From NCBI GenBank assembly GCA_001916055.1, contig MNRR01000035.1:17302-77128 (forward strand): a stretch of 59,827 nucleotides of DNA, in the 5' to 3' direction. The notes under the pieces were generated by a model that was given only the letters and a program-made list of their open reading frames with translations, was not told the DNA's origin and did not search any database. A program made the translations under genes and the position numbers. The DNA is from Clostridium sp. 28_12 (GTDB lineage: Bacteria > Bacillota > Clostridia > TANB77 > CAG-508). This document shows positions 24,464 through 32,191 of this stretch, piece after piece. Position 1 is the first letter of the stretch. Each line of letters begins with the position of its first letter.

Positions 24464-24498
24464 AATAATAATGTTATATATAGCAGGAGGTGAATAAC

Positions 24499-24720
24499 AT
24501 GTCAAACACAAACAATAGTAACAAAAAATTAGTCAAAAAATTAGTTCCAGAAGCTATGAGCGCTTTAGATAAATTCAAATATGAAGTAGCTTCAGAAGTT
24601 GGTGTTACTTTAAAAGATGGATATAATGGTGATATATCAGCTAAAGATGCTGGTAAAATAGGTGGAAATATGGTTAGAAAAATGATTCAACAAGTTGAAA
24701 ACAATATGGCTAATAAGTAA
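24499..24720 (+). CDS. Alpha/beta-type small acid-soluble spore protein
   Basis: Coats and protects DNA in the dormant spore and is degraded by the GPR protease at germination. The 73-residue protein has the family pattern: KYEVASEVGV (residues 31-40, holding the GPR cleavage site region) and a second DNA-binding helix region KDAGKIGGNMVRKMI (about 51-65). The start is the ATG at 24499, 8 bp after AGGAGG; the frame opens earlier with GTG inside that ribosome site. It is one of few plus-strand genes and stands alone, which is usual for sasp genes. Direct evidence, with spoIVB and spoVT, that the organism makes endospores. Confidence 0.95.
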   Translation: MSNTNNSNKKLVKKLVPEAMSALDKFKYEVASEVGVTLKDGYNGDISAKDAGKIGGNMVRKMIQQVENNMANK

Positions 24721-24745
24721 TTTTACTAGTTAGGTCTAGTATTTA

Positions 24746-25042
24746 CTAATCGTATTTTAAGTATGTATAATAATTAATTTTATTATCGTCAATAAGCTTT
24801 TTAGAAATCATTTTACTCCATGGACCTATTTCCATCTTGCTATTTAACATTTCGCAGGCTGCTTTTTCTCCACTCCATACTTTGCAAAAATTACTTTTAT
24901 GCTTTTCACTATAGATTTTTTGCTTTTCACTAGCATAAATAACATTAGGAACTACAGAAATTTCAGCATTATTTTTTATTATTAAATTTAGTAAGTATGA
25001 GACATAATCATTTTCAATGTAGTCATCTCTATATAAATTCAT
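24746..25042 (-). pseudogene. Remnant of a GT2 glycosyltransferase fused to the end of cpsB
   Basis: The 98-codon frame starts inside the stop region of cpsB and reads MNLYRDDYIENDYVSYLLNL, that is, it begins at the DDYI part of the catalytic DxD motif of a GT-A family 2 transferase. The next 80 residues (ISVVPNVIYAS, GPWSKMISKKLI) follow the middle of such enzymes, ending at YYTYLKYD. The first roughly 85 residues (nucleotide-binding half) and the C-terminus are missing. A deletion joining cpsB to an internal GT2 segment explains the overlap. It is unlikely to be active. Confidence 0.75.
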
Positions 25043-25748
25043 TATTTAAAACTTTTTGTGCATTTAAAATTGTTAATTCTTCAAGTTTTTCTGACGAAAT
25101 CCACTTACCTAATTTTTTTATAATTCTAGGAATCTCCGGGTAAACTTGTCCTGCTCTATGGACATCTGAACCCAAAAAGCTTATCCAATCATTTTTTAAT
25201 AGTTTTTTTAATGTTCTCTTTGCTTCTATTCCATACATTCCTATAGCACTTCCATAATTTGATTGAAAAAGTGCTCCCATATCTTTTAGTTCTTTTACAA
25301 ATGTAATATCTTCTTTTACATAGCTATAACGTTCTGGATGAGCAATTATTGGTCTATATCCTCTTTCCATTAAATTATAGACTATTGATTTAGCAAATAA
25401 TGGTTTTGAGTTCATAGGAAGTTCAAATAATAGGTAATCGGTTCCATTTATTGTTGACGCTTTTTGTTGTTCTATTAGGTCTATCATTTCTTCTGTTACA
25501 TAAATTTCGCTTCCTAAATATAAATTCATATTTGTTAAATTATTGCTTTGTATTTGTTTTTTTAATTGCTCTACTAAAGAGCTTCTACTACTTTCATCAC
25601 ATTCGTAATATCCTTGTAAATAATGTGATGTTGAAATAATTCCCGTAAAGCCAACTTGCTGTGCTTCTTTTATTAATTTTATTGATTCCTCAATATTTCT
25701 TGAGCCGTCATCTATATTTGGCAATATATGTGAATGAAAATCTATCAT
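25029..25748 (-). CDS. cpsB: CpsB/YwqE-type PHP-family tyrosine phosphatase
   Basis: A manganese-dependent phosphatase that removes phosphate from the polysaccharide tyrosine kinase and so controls chain length or export. 239 residues is typical. PHP motifs are clear: MIDFHSHILPNIDDGS (residues 1-16), STSHYLQGYY (about 40-49), IIAHPERY (about 135-142) and LGSDVHRAGQ (about 194-203). The ATG overlaps the end of cpsD, so translation is coupled in the order cpsC-cpsD-cpsB. The 3' end is fused to a GT2 remnant, but the phosphatase itself looks complete. Confidence 0.93.
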   Translation of the reverse strand: MIDFHSHILPNIDDGSRNIEESIKLIKEAQQVGFTGIISTSHYLQGYYECDESSRSSLVEQLKKQIQSNNLTNMNLYLGSEIYVTEEMIDLIEQQKASTINGTDYLLFELPMNSKPLFAKSIVYNLMERGYRPIIAHPERYSYVKEDITFVKELKDMGALFQSNYGSAIGMYGIEAKRTLKKLLKNDWISFLGSDVHRAGQVYPEIPRIIKKLGKWISSEKLEELTILNAQKVLNNEFI

Positions 25749-26857
25749 TAAAAATTCCTCTTATCTCTATTCTCTTTTTCTTTTTGCAAATAATCATTAA
25801 ATTGTTTTAACATCTCAGCAGCTCTATCTTCAGGCGATTTGGCTTGTTGTTGTGGTTGTGTATGTTGTTGTGATATATTTGGTTGTTTTTGACCTTGATT
25901 TTGATTCATATTTTGATTTGTATTTGAGTTTGCATTAGTATTTATATTTGAATTTTGAGTTCTTTGTTGTGGACGCTGCTGTTGATTTTGCTGAGGTATT
26001 TGATTATGTGGACGTTGATTTCCTTGGTTTCCTTGATGTTGCTGTGCAGCATTCCTAGATTCATTTGAGTTTCTATCTCTTTTAATCATGTCATTTGCCC
26101 TATTTCGTTGAGCTTGTCTTCTTTGTTCAAATTCCATTTCTTGTTTTTTTCTAGAATCCACTTTCATAGCATCAAAAGAATAATAATAAGTTTCATTTAT
26201 TTTCTTTCCTGAAACAGGTTTTTTATTATAAACTATTCCTGCAATTCTTCCGCCAACATTTTGAATATCTCTAATAACTTTTGACAAGTCATCTTTTTTT
26301 ACCATATTATGTCCTGTTACTATAATAGTTGAATCAACTATTCTTGATAATACTACAGCATCAGTTACTAGTTTTGATGGTGTACCATCTATAATTATCA
26401 AATCAAACTCTCTCTTTAATTCATTTAATAATGCTGTCATACGTGATGAAGCTAATAATTCTGACGGATTTGGTGGTATATTTCCAGCAGGTAACAAATA
26501 CAAGTTTGGCACCTCTGTTTCCTTTACATATTTGCCTAGGTTGTTTCCGTCATTATTCTCATTCATTCCTGCTAAATAATTAGATAATCCTGGGCAAGCT
26601 TCTACTCTAAATATTTTATATAGCGAACATTTTCTCATATCCGCATCAATTAAAAGTACTCTTTTATTGGCTTGTGCAAATGTTATAGCCAAGTTTGATG
26701 ATATCCAAGACTTTCCTTCATTTGGTATTGTTGATGTTACTAGTAATGTTCTAAGTTTTTTATTAGAGTTTATGAATTGTACATTAGTTCTTAAAGTTCT
26801 AAATAATTCAGAAACATGAGATTTTGGGTCTTCATATGCTATTAGTTCTCTTCTCAT
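25748..26857 (-). CDS. cpsD: CpsD/YwqD-type tyrosine kinase with a Gln/Asn-rich tail
   Basis: A cytosolic BY-kinase that pairs with the Wzz-like adaptor to control polysaccharide assembly. The first 215 residues are standard: SELFRTLRTNVQF, Walker A PNEGKSWISSNLA (about 46-58), A' motif VLLIDADMRKCS (about 71-82) and Walker B FDLIIIDGTPS (about 151-161). Normally a short Tyr cluster follows. Here only YYY (about 225) is seen, and then about 130 residues very rich in Gln, Asn and Arg (about 240-350, QQNQQQRPQQRTQ and similar). A final helix SPEDRAAEMLKQFNDYLQKE closes it. The tail is of low complexity and could self-associate. Overlaps cpsC by 4 bp. Confidence 0.92.
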   Translation of the reverse strand: MRRELIAYEDPKSHVSELFRTLRTNVQFINSNKKLRTLLVTSTIPNEGKSWISSNLAITFAQANKRVLLIDADMRKCSLYKIFRVEACPGLSNYLAGMNENNDGNNLGKYVKETEVPNLYLLPAGNIPPNPSELLASSRMTALLNELKREFDLIIIDGTPSKLVTDAVVLSRIVDSTIIVTGHNMVKKDDLSKVIRDIQNVGGRIAGIVYNKKPVSGKKINETYYYSFDAMKVDSRKKQEMEFEQRRQAQRNRANDMIKRDRNSNESRNAAQQHQGNQGNQRPHNQIPQQNQQQRPQQRTQNSNINTNANSNTNQNMNQNQGQKQPNISQQHTQPQQQAKSPEDRAAEMLKQFNDYLQKEKENRDKRNF

Positions 26858-27567
26858 TTGTTATTTCTCCTCCTTTTTTTGTTATCATTGTTTTCATAAA
26901 GTGGCATTGTTGCTAATACTGTTTGTTTGAAAATCTTTTCTATGTCATCTTCTGATTTTATTGTTGTATCTAACATATTAGATATTAAAACATACATTAC
27001 AGATATTACAATTCCGATGAATGCAAAAATAATAATATCTTTTAAATGATTAACATTATATGGTGATTGTGGAACTTCTGCTGCATCTACAACATGAACG
27101 TTTTCAACTTTATAAAATTCTTTTACATTTTCTATGAACACTTTAGACATCTCATTAGCAATCTTAGTTGCTAAAACTGGATCTTCATTTTTTACTGAAA
27201 TTTCAATAAACTCAGTATCTTCTGTTGCAGTTACACTTACGCTATTTTTTAATACATCTTCATCCATATTTAAAGATAAATTAGATATTACATTTCTTAT
27301 AACTTTATCACTTTTTACAAGTTTACTATATGTAGAAACTAACTTTGAGTTTAATGTAACATCTGTAGTTGTTATTGATGTTGAACCTGCATTAACAGAT
27401 GAAGAGTTCGTTGCAAGTAACAAACTTGTTTTTGCCACATATTTAGGCTTTACGCATGTTGACGTATATATTATGCCTATAACTGCAGAAATTGCTACGA
27501 CTAATATTATTTGTATTTTCTTTTCCCAAAACATTTGTAATAATTCTTTTAAATCTAGTTCTTCCAT
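26854..27567 (-). CDS. cpsC: CpsC/CapA-type Wzz polysaccharide co-polymerase adaptor
   Basis: A 237-residue membrane protein that regulates chain length and activates the CpsD kinase. It has the typical start MEELDLKELLQMFWEKKI, a first membrane helix (about 19-37), an extracellular domain with SKLVSTYSKLVKSDKVIRNVI split at Ser, and the proline-containing PQSPYNVN (about 171-178). A second helix (about 182-202) and a cytosolic end with DDIEKIFKQTVLATMP and a basic tail NDNKKRRRNNK follow. The cytosolic end is what contacts the kinase in Gram-positives, where the two are separate proteins. The downstream start codon of cpsD overlaps its stop. Confidence 0.93.
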   Translation of the reverse strand: MEELDLKELLQMFWEKKIQIILVVAISAVIGIIYTSTCVKPKYVAKTSLLLATNSSSVNAGSTSITTTDVTLNSKLVSTYSKLVKSDKVIRNVISNLSLNMDEDVLKNSVSVTATEDTEFIEISVKNEDPVLATKIANEMSKVFIENVKEFYKVENVHVVDAAEVPQSPYNVNHLKDIIIFAFIGIVISVMYVLISNMLDTTIKSEDDIEKIFKQTVLATMPLYENNDNKKRRRNNK

Positions 27568-27599
27568 TATATTCTTTTCCCTTTCCGAGTATAATTATT

Positions 27600-28451
27600 T
27601 TATTCAGCCTCATTTTGTTCAGGCTCATCTTTTGTTTTTTTATTAACTTTTATTGATACATATATTCCAAGTATAATTACGGCAAATATGCATGTTCCTA
27701 ATGCCAACGAATTAATTTTATTTAATACATCTTGAATAATTGTTACCAAACAATTTGAAAATACATCATTAAAAATTTTTATATTTTTTACATCTACATT
27801 TGATGTTATTATTTGGCAAGCTACAATTTGAAACATTGATGCTGACATTAATGCAATTCCCAAAGCTTGAATATCTTTCGAAATTTTCTTTTTATTTATT
27901 ATAATTATTAAAATTAAATCTATAAAAAATACTATTAATAATGTATTATACACCTTATTTAACAAGGTATTTATTTTGTTATACATTTTATTAATTTCTG
28001 TCTCGTATTTGCTATGAACTAAAGTATCTGTATATTCTTGGCAGATGTGTTTTACAAATTCATTTATTGCACTTTCGTTTTGCTTATTTTTTATTCCAGA
28101 TTTGTCAATATTTGCATTTAACTTTTCTGAAATTTCAGTTGTATCTATACTTTGATTGGTTCCACTATATATATTGTTTAACATGATATTAATATCTTTT
28201 TTTACTTTGTCTTGTGAACATATTTCTTTTAACACTTCTTCATCTAACCCTGATTGATATATATAATTTTCAAAATTTGATTCTACCAATTTGTATGTTC
28301 CAGAATAAAAATCTGTTTCTTCTAATTTTTGTACAACATAATCTTTATTTAAAACAGTTGAAAATGCAATTGCAAATAATCCAAGTCCTATTATAGCTAC
28401 TGTTAGTATCATTATAAATATAAATTTTAGAAGATTTACTAATACTTTCAT
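27600..28451 (-). CDS. Polytopic membrane protein of unknown function (283 aa)
   Basis: Predicted helices lie at about 7-33, 163-182, 195-215 and 250-270, with a large polar loop (about 35-160), probably outside the cell, between the first and second. The loop is rich in Asn, Lys, Glu and Ser and contains EETDFYSGTYKLVESNFENYI split at Tyr. No family is recognised. It stands between the sortase gene (25 bp) and cpsC (32 bp) on the same strand, so it is part of the sortase-cps transcript and may help assemble the surface layer. Function unknown. Confidence 0.7.
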   Translation of the reverse strand: MKVLVNLLKFIFIMILTVAIIGLGLFAIAFSTVLNKDYVVQKLEETDFYSGTYKLVESNFENYIYQSGLDEEVLKEICSQDKVKKDINIMLNNIYSGTNQSIDTTEISEKLNANIDKSGIKNKQNESAINEFVKHICQEYTDTLVHSKYETEINKMYNKINTLLNKVYNTLLIVFFIDLILIIIINKKKISKDIQALGIALMSASMFQIVACQIITSNVDVKNIKIFNDVFSNCLVTIIQDVLNKINSLALGTCIFAVIILGIYVSIKVNKKTKDEPEQNEAE

Positions 28452-28475
28452 TTTTATTTTCCTTTCCTATTATGC

Positions 28476-29111
28476 TTATTTTTCTAATTCTGCATATACA
28501 ACATATCTTTGAGTTGCATATCCAACATTGTTAAATGGATAACATGTATATACCATCAAAATTTCTTTATCTCTTTGAATTGGTAGTTTATCTACTTCTG
28601 TTTCTTTTATTAATTGCATATCATAAATTTTATATACATATTCTCCATATGATGTTGTAACTTTTATTTCGTTTCCTATTTGTAATTCTGAAAATCTTCT
28701 AAACATTTTTTTTGAATTGTGCCCCATATATATTATTGAACCACCTTCGCCTGGAAAGTAGCTTCCACTAGAATGTCCCACTCCTTTTTTTAGGATATCT
28801 AATGTGTCTCCATAATATACAGGTAAATTAACTCCTATCTTGTCTATTTCTATTGTTGCATATTGTGTTCCATATTCTGGATAGTTTTTTATTGTTGTTT
28901 TTTCGTTTTCATTGTCAGTACTAATTACTGGTGCTGCTTGCTCACCTTGATTGTTTGTTGCTATTGATACTTTATTTGCTAAAGTAAAAATATTATCTAT
29001 TTCTCGCCCTAAAAATAGTTTTATTGCTAGTAATAATAGCACAGTAATTAATAAAGCAACTATTATGCTACTAATAGTTGCTTTTACTGATTGTACTAGT
29101 TTATTTTTCAT
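28476..29111 (-). CDS. Class D-like sortase
   Basis: A membrane-bound transpeptidase that cuts LPxTG-like signals and links proteins to the wall. The 211-residue form starting at 29111 has an N-terminal anchor helix (about 13-33) and a linker. The catalytic domain starts YATIEIDKIGVNLPVYYGD (about 83-101), with the catalytic His in YMGHNSKK (about 128-135), Cys in VYTCYPF (about 186-192) and Arg in ATQRYVVY. TCYP is typical of class D. The frame is open to 29150, but the ATG at 29111 overlaps the stop of the LAYTG gene by 11 bp, which fits coupling with its likely substrate. LPKAG proteins elsewhere in the window may be further substrates. Confidence 0.92.
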   Translation of the reverse strand: MKNKLVQSVKATISSIIVALLITVLLLLAIKLFLGREIDNIFTLANKVSIATNNQGEQAAPVISTDNENEKTTIKNYPEYGTQYATIEIDKIGVNLPVYYGDTLDILKKGVGHSSGSYFPGEGGSIIYMGHNSKKMFRRFSELQIGNEIKVTTSYGEYVYKIYDMQLIKETEVDKLPIQRDKEILMVYTCYPFNNVGYATQRYVVYAELEK

Positions 29112-29625
29112 TTGAAATTCTCTTTGTTGCAACAGTGATAGCAAGGGCAATTACTGCTATTACAGAAGTTGTTAAAACAACATTAACATTATTTCCTGTA
29201 TATGCTAATTTTCCATTATTGTTTCCAATTGTTTCAATTAGTTTTCCAGCATTGTTGTAAATTTCAACTGTATTCTTTTTGAATACTAATTTAACGTCTA
29301 TTATATCTGCTGCTGAGTTAGCTATTGATTTTACTTGGTCTTTTTGAGCATCTGTTAATTTTCTGTAGTCTGTTGTTCCAGCTGCTTCCATTACAGCTAT
29401 TGCTTCGTCTGCTTTTGCAACGATTGCATTTGCTTGTTCATCAGTTATAGTATTTTCTGATAAATATCTTTCTACTTTTACTTTATCAGCTGATGTCATT
29501 CCATATTTTTTTCCTTTTGCATATAATTCGTCTGCTAATGTTGCTGTTGTTGCAGCATTTACCAATGTTGCACATGCCATTACTATTACGGCTGTTAAAA
29601 TTGATATCAATAAACTCTTTTTCAT
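29101..29625 (-). CDS. Secreted protein with LAYTG sorting signal, likely substrate of the adjacent sortase
   Basis: A 174-residue protein with a signal peptide (1-24, VIMACATLVNAA), a helical middle (DELYAKGKKYGMTSADKVKV, DEQANAIVAKADEAI) and a short beta segment VKLVFKKNTVEIYNNAGK. A C-terminal sorting region follows: LAYTG (about 140-144), about 20 hydrophobic residues (VVLTTSVIAVIALAITVA) and the basic tail KRISNEK. Its stop overlaps the sortase start, a common sign of an enzyme-substrate pair. The middle resembles small helical surface proteins of spore formers but no named family is assigned. A good promoter lies upstream. Confidence 0.85.
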   Translation of the reverse strand: MKKSLLISILTAVIVMACATLVNAATTATLADELYAKGKKYGMTSADKVKVERYLSENTITDEQANAIVAKADEAIAVMEAAGTTDYRKLTDAQKDQVKSIANSAADIIDVKLVFKKNTVEIYNNAGKLIETIGNNNGKLAYTGNNVNVVLTTSVIAVIALAITVATKRISNEK

Positions 29626-29660
29626 AATTATCTCCCTCTCTTTTTTTATTTTACTATTTG

Positions 29661-29689
29661 ATTATAACATTTTATATTTTATTGTGCAA
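29661..29689 (-). promoter_or_regulatory. Sigma-A promoter of the sortase-cps operon
   Basis: TTGCAC (29689-29684) and TATAAT (29666-29661) with a 17-bp spacer, followed by a GAGAGGGAG ribosome site before the ATG at 29625. Genes from 29625 to 25029 follow on the same strand with small gaps. Confidence 0.85.
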
Positions 29690-29714
29690 TAGTTTTTTGA
29701 AATTTTTTGTTGTT

Positions 29715-30086
29715 TTATAAATTGCAATAAAATCTTCTGATTAATCTATTATCAAATGTTATTGTTTTAAATTTATCTTTAAATTCTGCTTTATATTTTT
29801 TCTCTGATACATCTGCACTATATACATATTTTATTTCTAACTGTGTTGTTAGATTTTCTACCATTCCTCTTTTTATTTTTCTTTGTATTGTTCTCACACT
29901 TTTATTTAATAATTTTGCTATCTCTGAACATGCCTTCTTTTCTATGTTATACCATCTTTCTATTTGTGTTTTTTCAACATAATTTAAATGTTGGTATTTC
30001 TTTTTTTCTATTTTTTTGTTATAATCTTTTTGACACATATTTTTACAAATCATTTCAATGTTTTCTTGACAATCACATTGTATCAT
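29715..30086 (-). pseudogene. IS30-family transposase remnant (N-terminal HTH part)
   Basis: The 123-codon frame matches only the start of IS30 transposases: YQHLNYVEKTQIERWYNIEK followed by SEIAKLLNKSVRTIQRKIKRG (helix-turn-helix, about 50-70) and YSADVSEKKY. Full proteins run past 300 residues with a DDE catalytic domain; here the frame ends after KFKTITFDNRLIRRFYCNL, which does not belong to the family. No ribosome site is seen before the start. It marks a former insertion between the VanZ-like gene and the sortase operon. No inverted terminal repeats were found by eye. Confidence 0.75.
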
Positions 30087-30123
30087 TTGTAATCTTATGT
30101 GTCTATTTTTATTTCAAAGTGCG

Positions 30124-30705
30124 TCACTTAATTTTACCATTTATAAATTTTTTGTTGTTTTTTAAGTTTAATATTATTTTTAAAATTATTATATAAAAAA
30201 CACATCCTATTATTGCACCCGCAGTATCTATCAAAACATCTGTAAATCGGCTTGTTCTGCCTATTACGAACAGTTGGTGAAATTCATCTGTACATGCATA
30301 TATAAATGATATTATTATTGCAATTATTATTGATTTTGACTTTTTTATATTATATTTTTGCATACAATTCAATATTAAAATACTTAATATGCAATATTCA
30401 CTAGCATGCATACATTTTCGTAATGGCGTATTTAATTTTTCTACAAGTCGTTCTTTTGGTGCCTCTTCATTGTTTTTAGGCTTTTCTGCAACATCTTTAT
30501 TAGGTTCTGTTGTTGTCTTCTCCTCTGACTCCACACTTTCTTTTGAGTCTAAATTTTTTATTGTATTTACAGTTTCTTTTATTGCTTCTTTACTTTTTTG
30601 ATTCGATTCTTCCCCTGACATTGCAGAAAAAGTAAATATTACTGCCATCCAAATTATTATTGATATTATATTTATAACTTTTTTCATTTTTTTACTTATT
30701 TCCAT
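30124..30705 (-). CDS. VanZ-like membrane protein with an acidic insert
   Basis: VanZ-like proteins are small polytopic membrane proteins often found with surface and antibiotic-response genes; their chemistry is unsettled. This one (193 aa) has a helix at about 9-27, then an extracellular Lys/Glu-rich insert of about 55 residues (35-90, KTTTEPNKDVAEKPKNNEEA). The conserved block DEFHQLFVIGRTSRFTDVLID (about 142-162, split before Phe) and two or three more helices follow. The gene overlaps the pilin-like gene upstream by 14 bp. A second VanZ-like gene at 45128 carries the same block and opens the same locus. An alternative start is 30687. Confidence 0.85.
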   Translation of the reverse strand: MEISKKMKKVINIISIIIWMAVIFTFSAMSGEESNQKSKEAIKETVNTIKNLDSKESVESEEKTTTEPNKDVAEKPKNNEEAPKERLVEKLNTPLRKCMHASEYCILSILILNCMQKYNIKKSKSIIIAIIISFIYACTDEFHQLFVIGRTSRFTDVLIDTAGAIIGCVFYIIILKIILNLKNNKKFINGKIK

Positions 30706-31186
30706 CTACATTCTCTATATTTATTTCCCATATATAGCCATATTCATTATAAGAAAATCTTACATTATATTTTTGATAAATTGATATACAATCTGCTATC
30801 TGGTATATGTTGCTAGGATATCTTACACCATAACTTCTTGAACCATTTAGCCCTGCTTTCATCTGCCCATCATTTGCAAATTCTTTTAAAATGCTATCTA
30901 CATTTGTACGTATACATACACAACTTTTTATTGTATCTTGACTTTTATATAATTCTTGATTGTTATCAGCAGCAAGTTTTAACAAACGTTTTACTTCTCC
31001 GCCACTTCTAATTCCACTATATAATTCATATTGTTTATTACGTGTCATTGCTTCCATATCAGCTATTGTTGATTCTGCATTTTCGCTCTCACTTGATTGT
31101 GAATATATATACTCTCCTAATGAAATTACTAATAGTGCAAAAAGAACACTTGCAGCTATGATTAAAGCTTTATTAGTATTTCCCAT
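30692..31186 (-). CDS. Leaderless pilin-like subunit inside the polysaccharide locus (164 aa)
   Basis: Starts MGNTNKALIIAASVLFALLV behind AGAGGGGGA, the same leaderless helix as the Tad-like subunits near 13-16 kb. The helix is followed by a polar helix, then ELYSGIRSGGEVKRLLKLAADNN (about 54-76, split at Gly) with the family motif GGEV, a middle with two Cys (CVCIR), and the shared ending VRFSYNEYGYIWEINI. It is not next to any assembly gene but sits between FrhB and VanZ-like genes of the polysaccharide locus, on the same strand (30-bp gap, 14-bp overlap). It is probably assembled by the 12.5-23 kb machine. Confidence 0.8.
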   Translation of the reverse strand: MGNTNKALIIAASVLFALLVISLGEYIYSQSSESENAESTIADMEAMTRNKQYELYSGIRSGGEVKRLLKLAADNNQELYKSQDTIKSCVCIRTNVDSILKEFANDGQMKAGLNGSRSYGVRYPSNIYQIADCISIYQKYNVRFSYNEYGYIWEINIENVDGNK

Positions 31187-31215
31187 ATACTAATCCCCCT
31201 CTTAGTTTTTTCTTA

Positions 31216-32175
31216 TTACCTTTTGGCTATTCTTTTCACTTTCCAATAGATTCTTTTTATTATACTTGGTGTATATGTATATTTTTTTACCAATTTATCA
31301 AATGGCATTTTGTCTAAATTTTCGAAGAATTTTTTTCTATTATAATCTGGTTTTACAGATTTTGTCATACTTGGATTATATCGTATTGCTTCTTCAAAAT
31401 CAACCTCTTTATACATTATTTTGTCTTTTATTTGTTCAAATATCTGCTTTCCTTTTTCTGAATTTACTATTACTAAAGATGTTCCTTTGTCATCATCCAT
31501 TTCTGGAGCAACATTCTCTATTCCCCAAAAGTCTGCTAATGTTATGTCTGATGCTCTATTCTTTTTCTTGAATTGACAGTTGTAACATGATTCTCTTAAG
31601 CTTGTGTTTCTCAAGAATGCTTGCATATATGGGTCTTGATCCAAATTATTTATATAATTCTGACCATCTTTATATTCAAACTTCATGCTGAATTTTCTCC
31701 AGCCTTCATCTTTATTTCTAAATGATATATTTTCTGGATTCTGACCTGATTGTTCTTTTCTAAATTTCAAATACCTTTCCCATACTTTATGTGGTGGAAC
31801 TCCATGACAAATTATGTCTTGTGTATACAATTTTTCATATTCTTTATTCAAATATTTTTTTAGCCCTTCAATTTGACATGGCGTTCCTGTAAATAGCACA
31901 TATCTTCCATCTTCTAAAAATTCTTTTACTTTTTTTAAACTGTCTCCAATTTGACTTTGTGCATATTTGGATCCTCTGAATTTTTCACAGTCTTTTTTGT
32001 TTTCTGCATATGTATGAATTATGCTATAGTTCTTATCAAATGCTACTCCAAATACGACGCCTCCATTTTGTAATATATTTTCTGCCAATAATGTGAACAT
32101 TCCTCCGGATGAACTACTATTTCTTATTTTATTATCTTTATTAATACAAGCAAAAGCTTTAGGCATCTCATCCAT
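31216..32175 (-). CDS. FrhB/FdhB-like protein of the polysaccharide locus, no ferredoxin domain
   Basis: Belongs to the coenzyme F420 hydrogenase beta-subunit C-terminal family, whose members in surface polysaccharide loci accompany pyruvyltransferases; the reaction in these loci is not established. The 319 residues include SSSSGGMFTLLAENIL (about 19-34), GTPCQIEGLKKYL (about 95-107), DIICHGVPPHKVW (about 118-130) and the Cys pair SCYNCQFKKKNRASDITLADFWG split near Lys. It lacks the N-terminal two-cluster ferredoxin module present in its paralogue at 37354, so electrons, if used, must come from another protein. SD AAAGGTAGG precedes the ATG. Confidence 0.88.
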   Translation of the reverse strand: MDEMPKAFACINKDNKIRNSSSSGGMFTLLAENILQNGGVVFGVAFDKNYSIIHTYAENKKDCEKFRGSKYAQSQIGDSLKKVKEFLEDGRYVLFTGTPCQIEGLKKYLNKEYEKLYTQDIICHGVPPHKVWERYLKFRKEQSGQNPENISFRNKDEGWRKFSMKFEYKDGQNYINNLDQDPYMQAFLRNTSLRESCYNCQFKKKNRASDITLADFWGIENVAPEMDDDKGTSLVIVNSEKGKQIFEQIKDKIMYKEVDFEEAIRYNPSMTKSVKPDYNRKKFFENLDKMPFDKLVKKYTYTPSIIKRIYWKVKRIAKR

Positions 32176-32191
32176 ATAATTACCTACCTTT

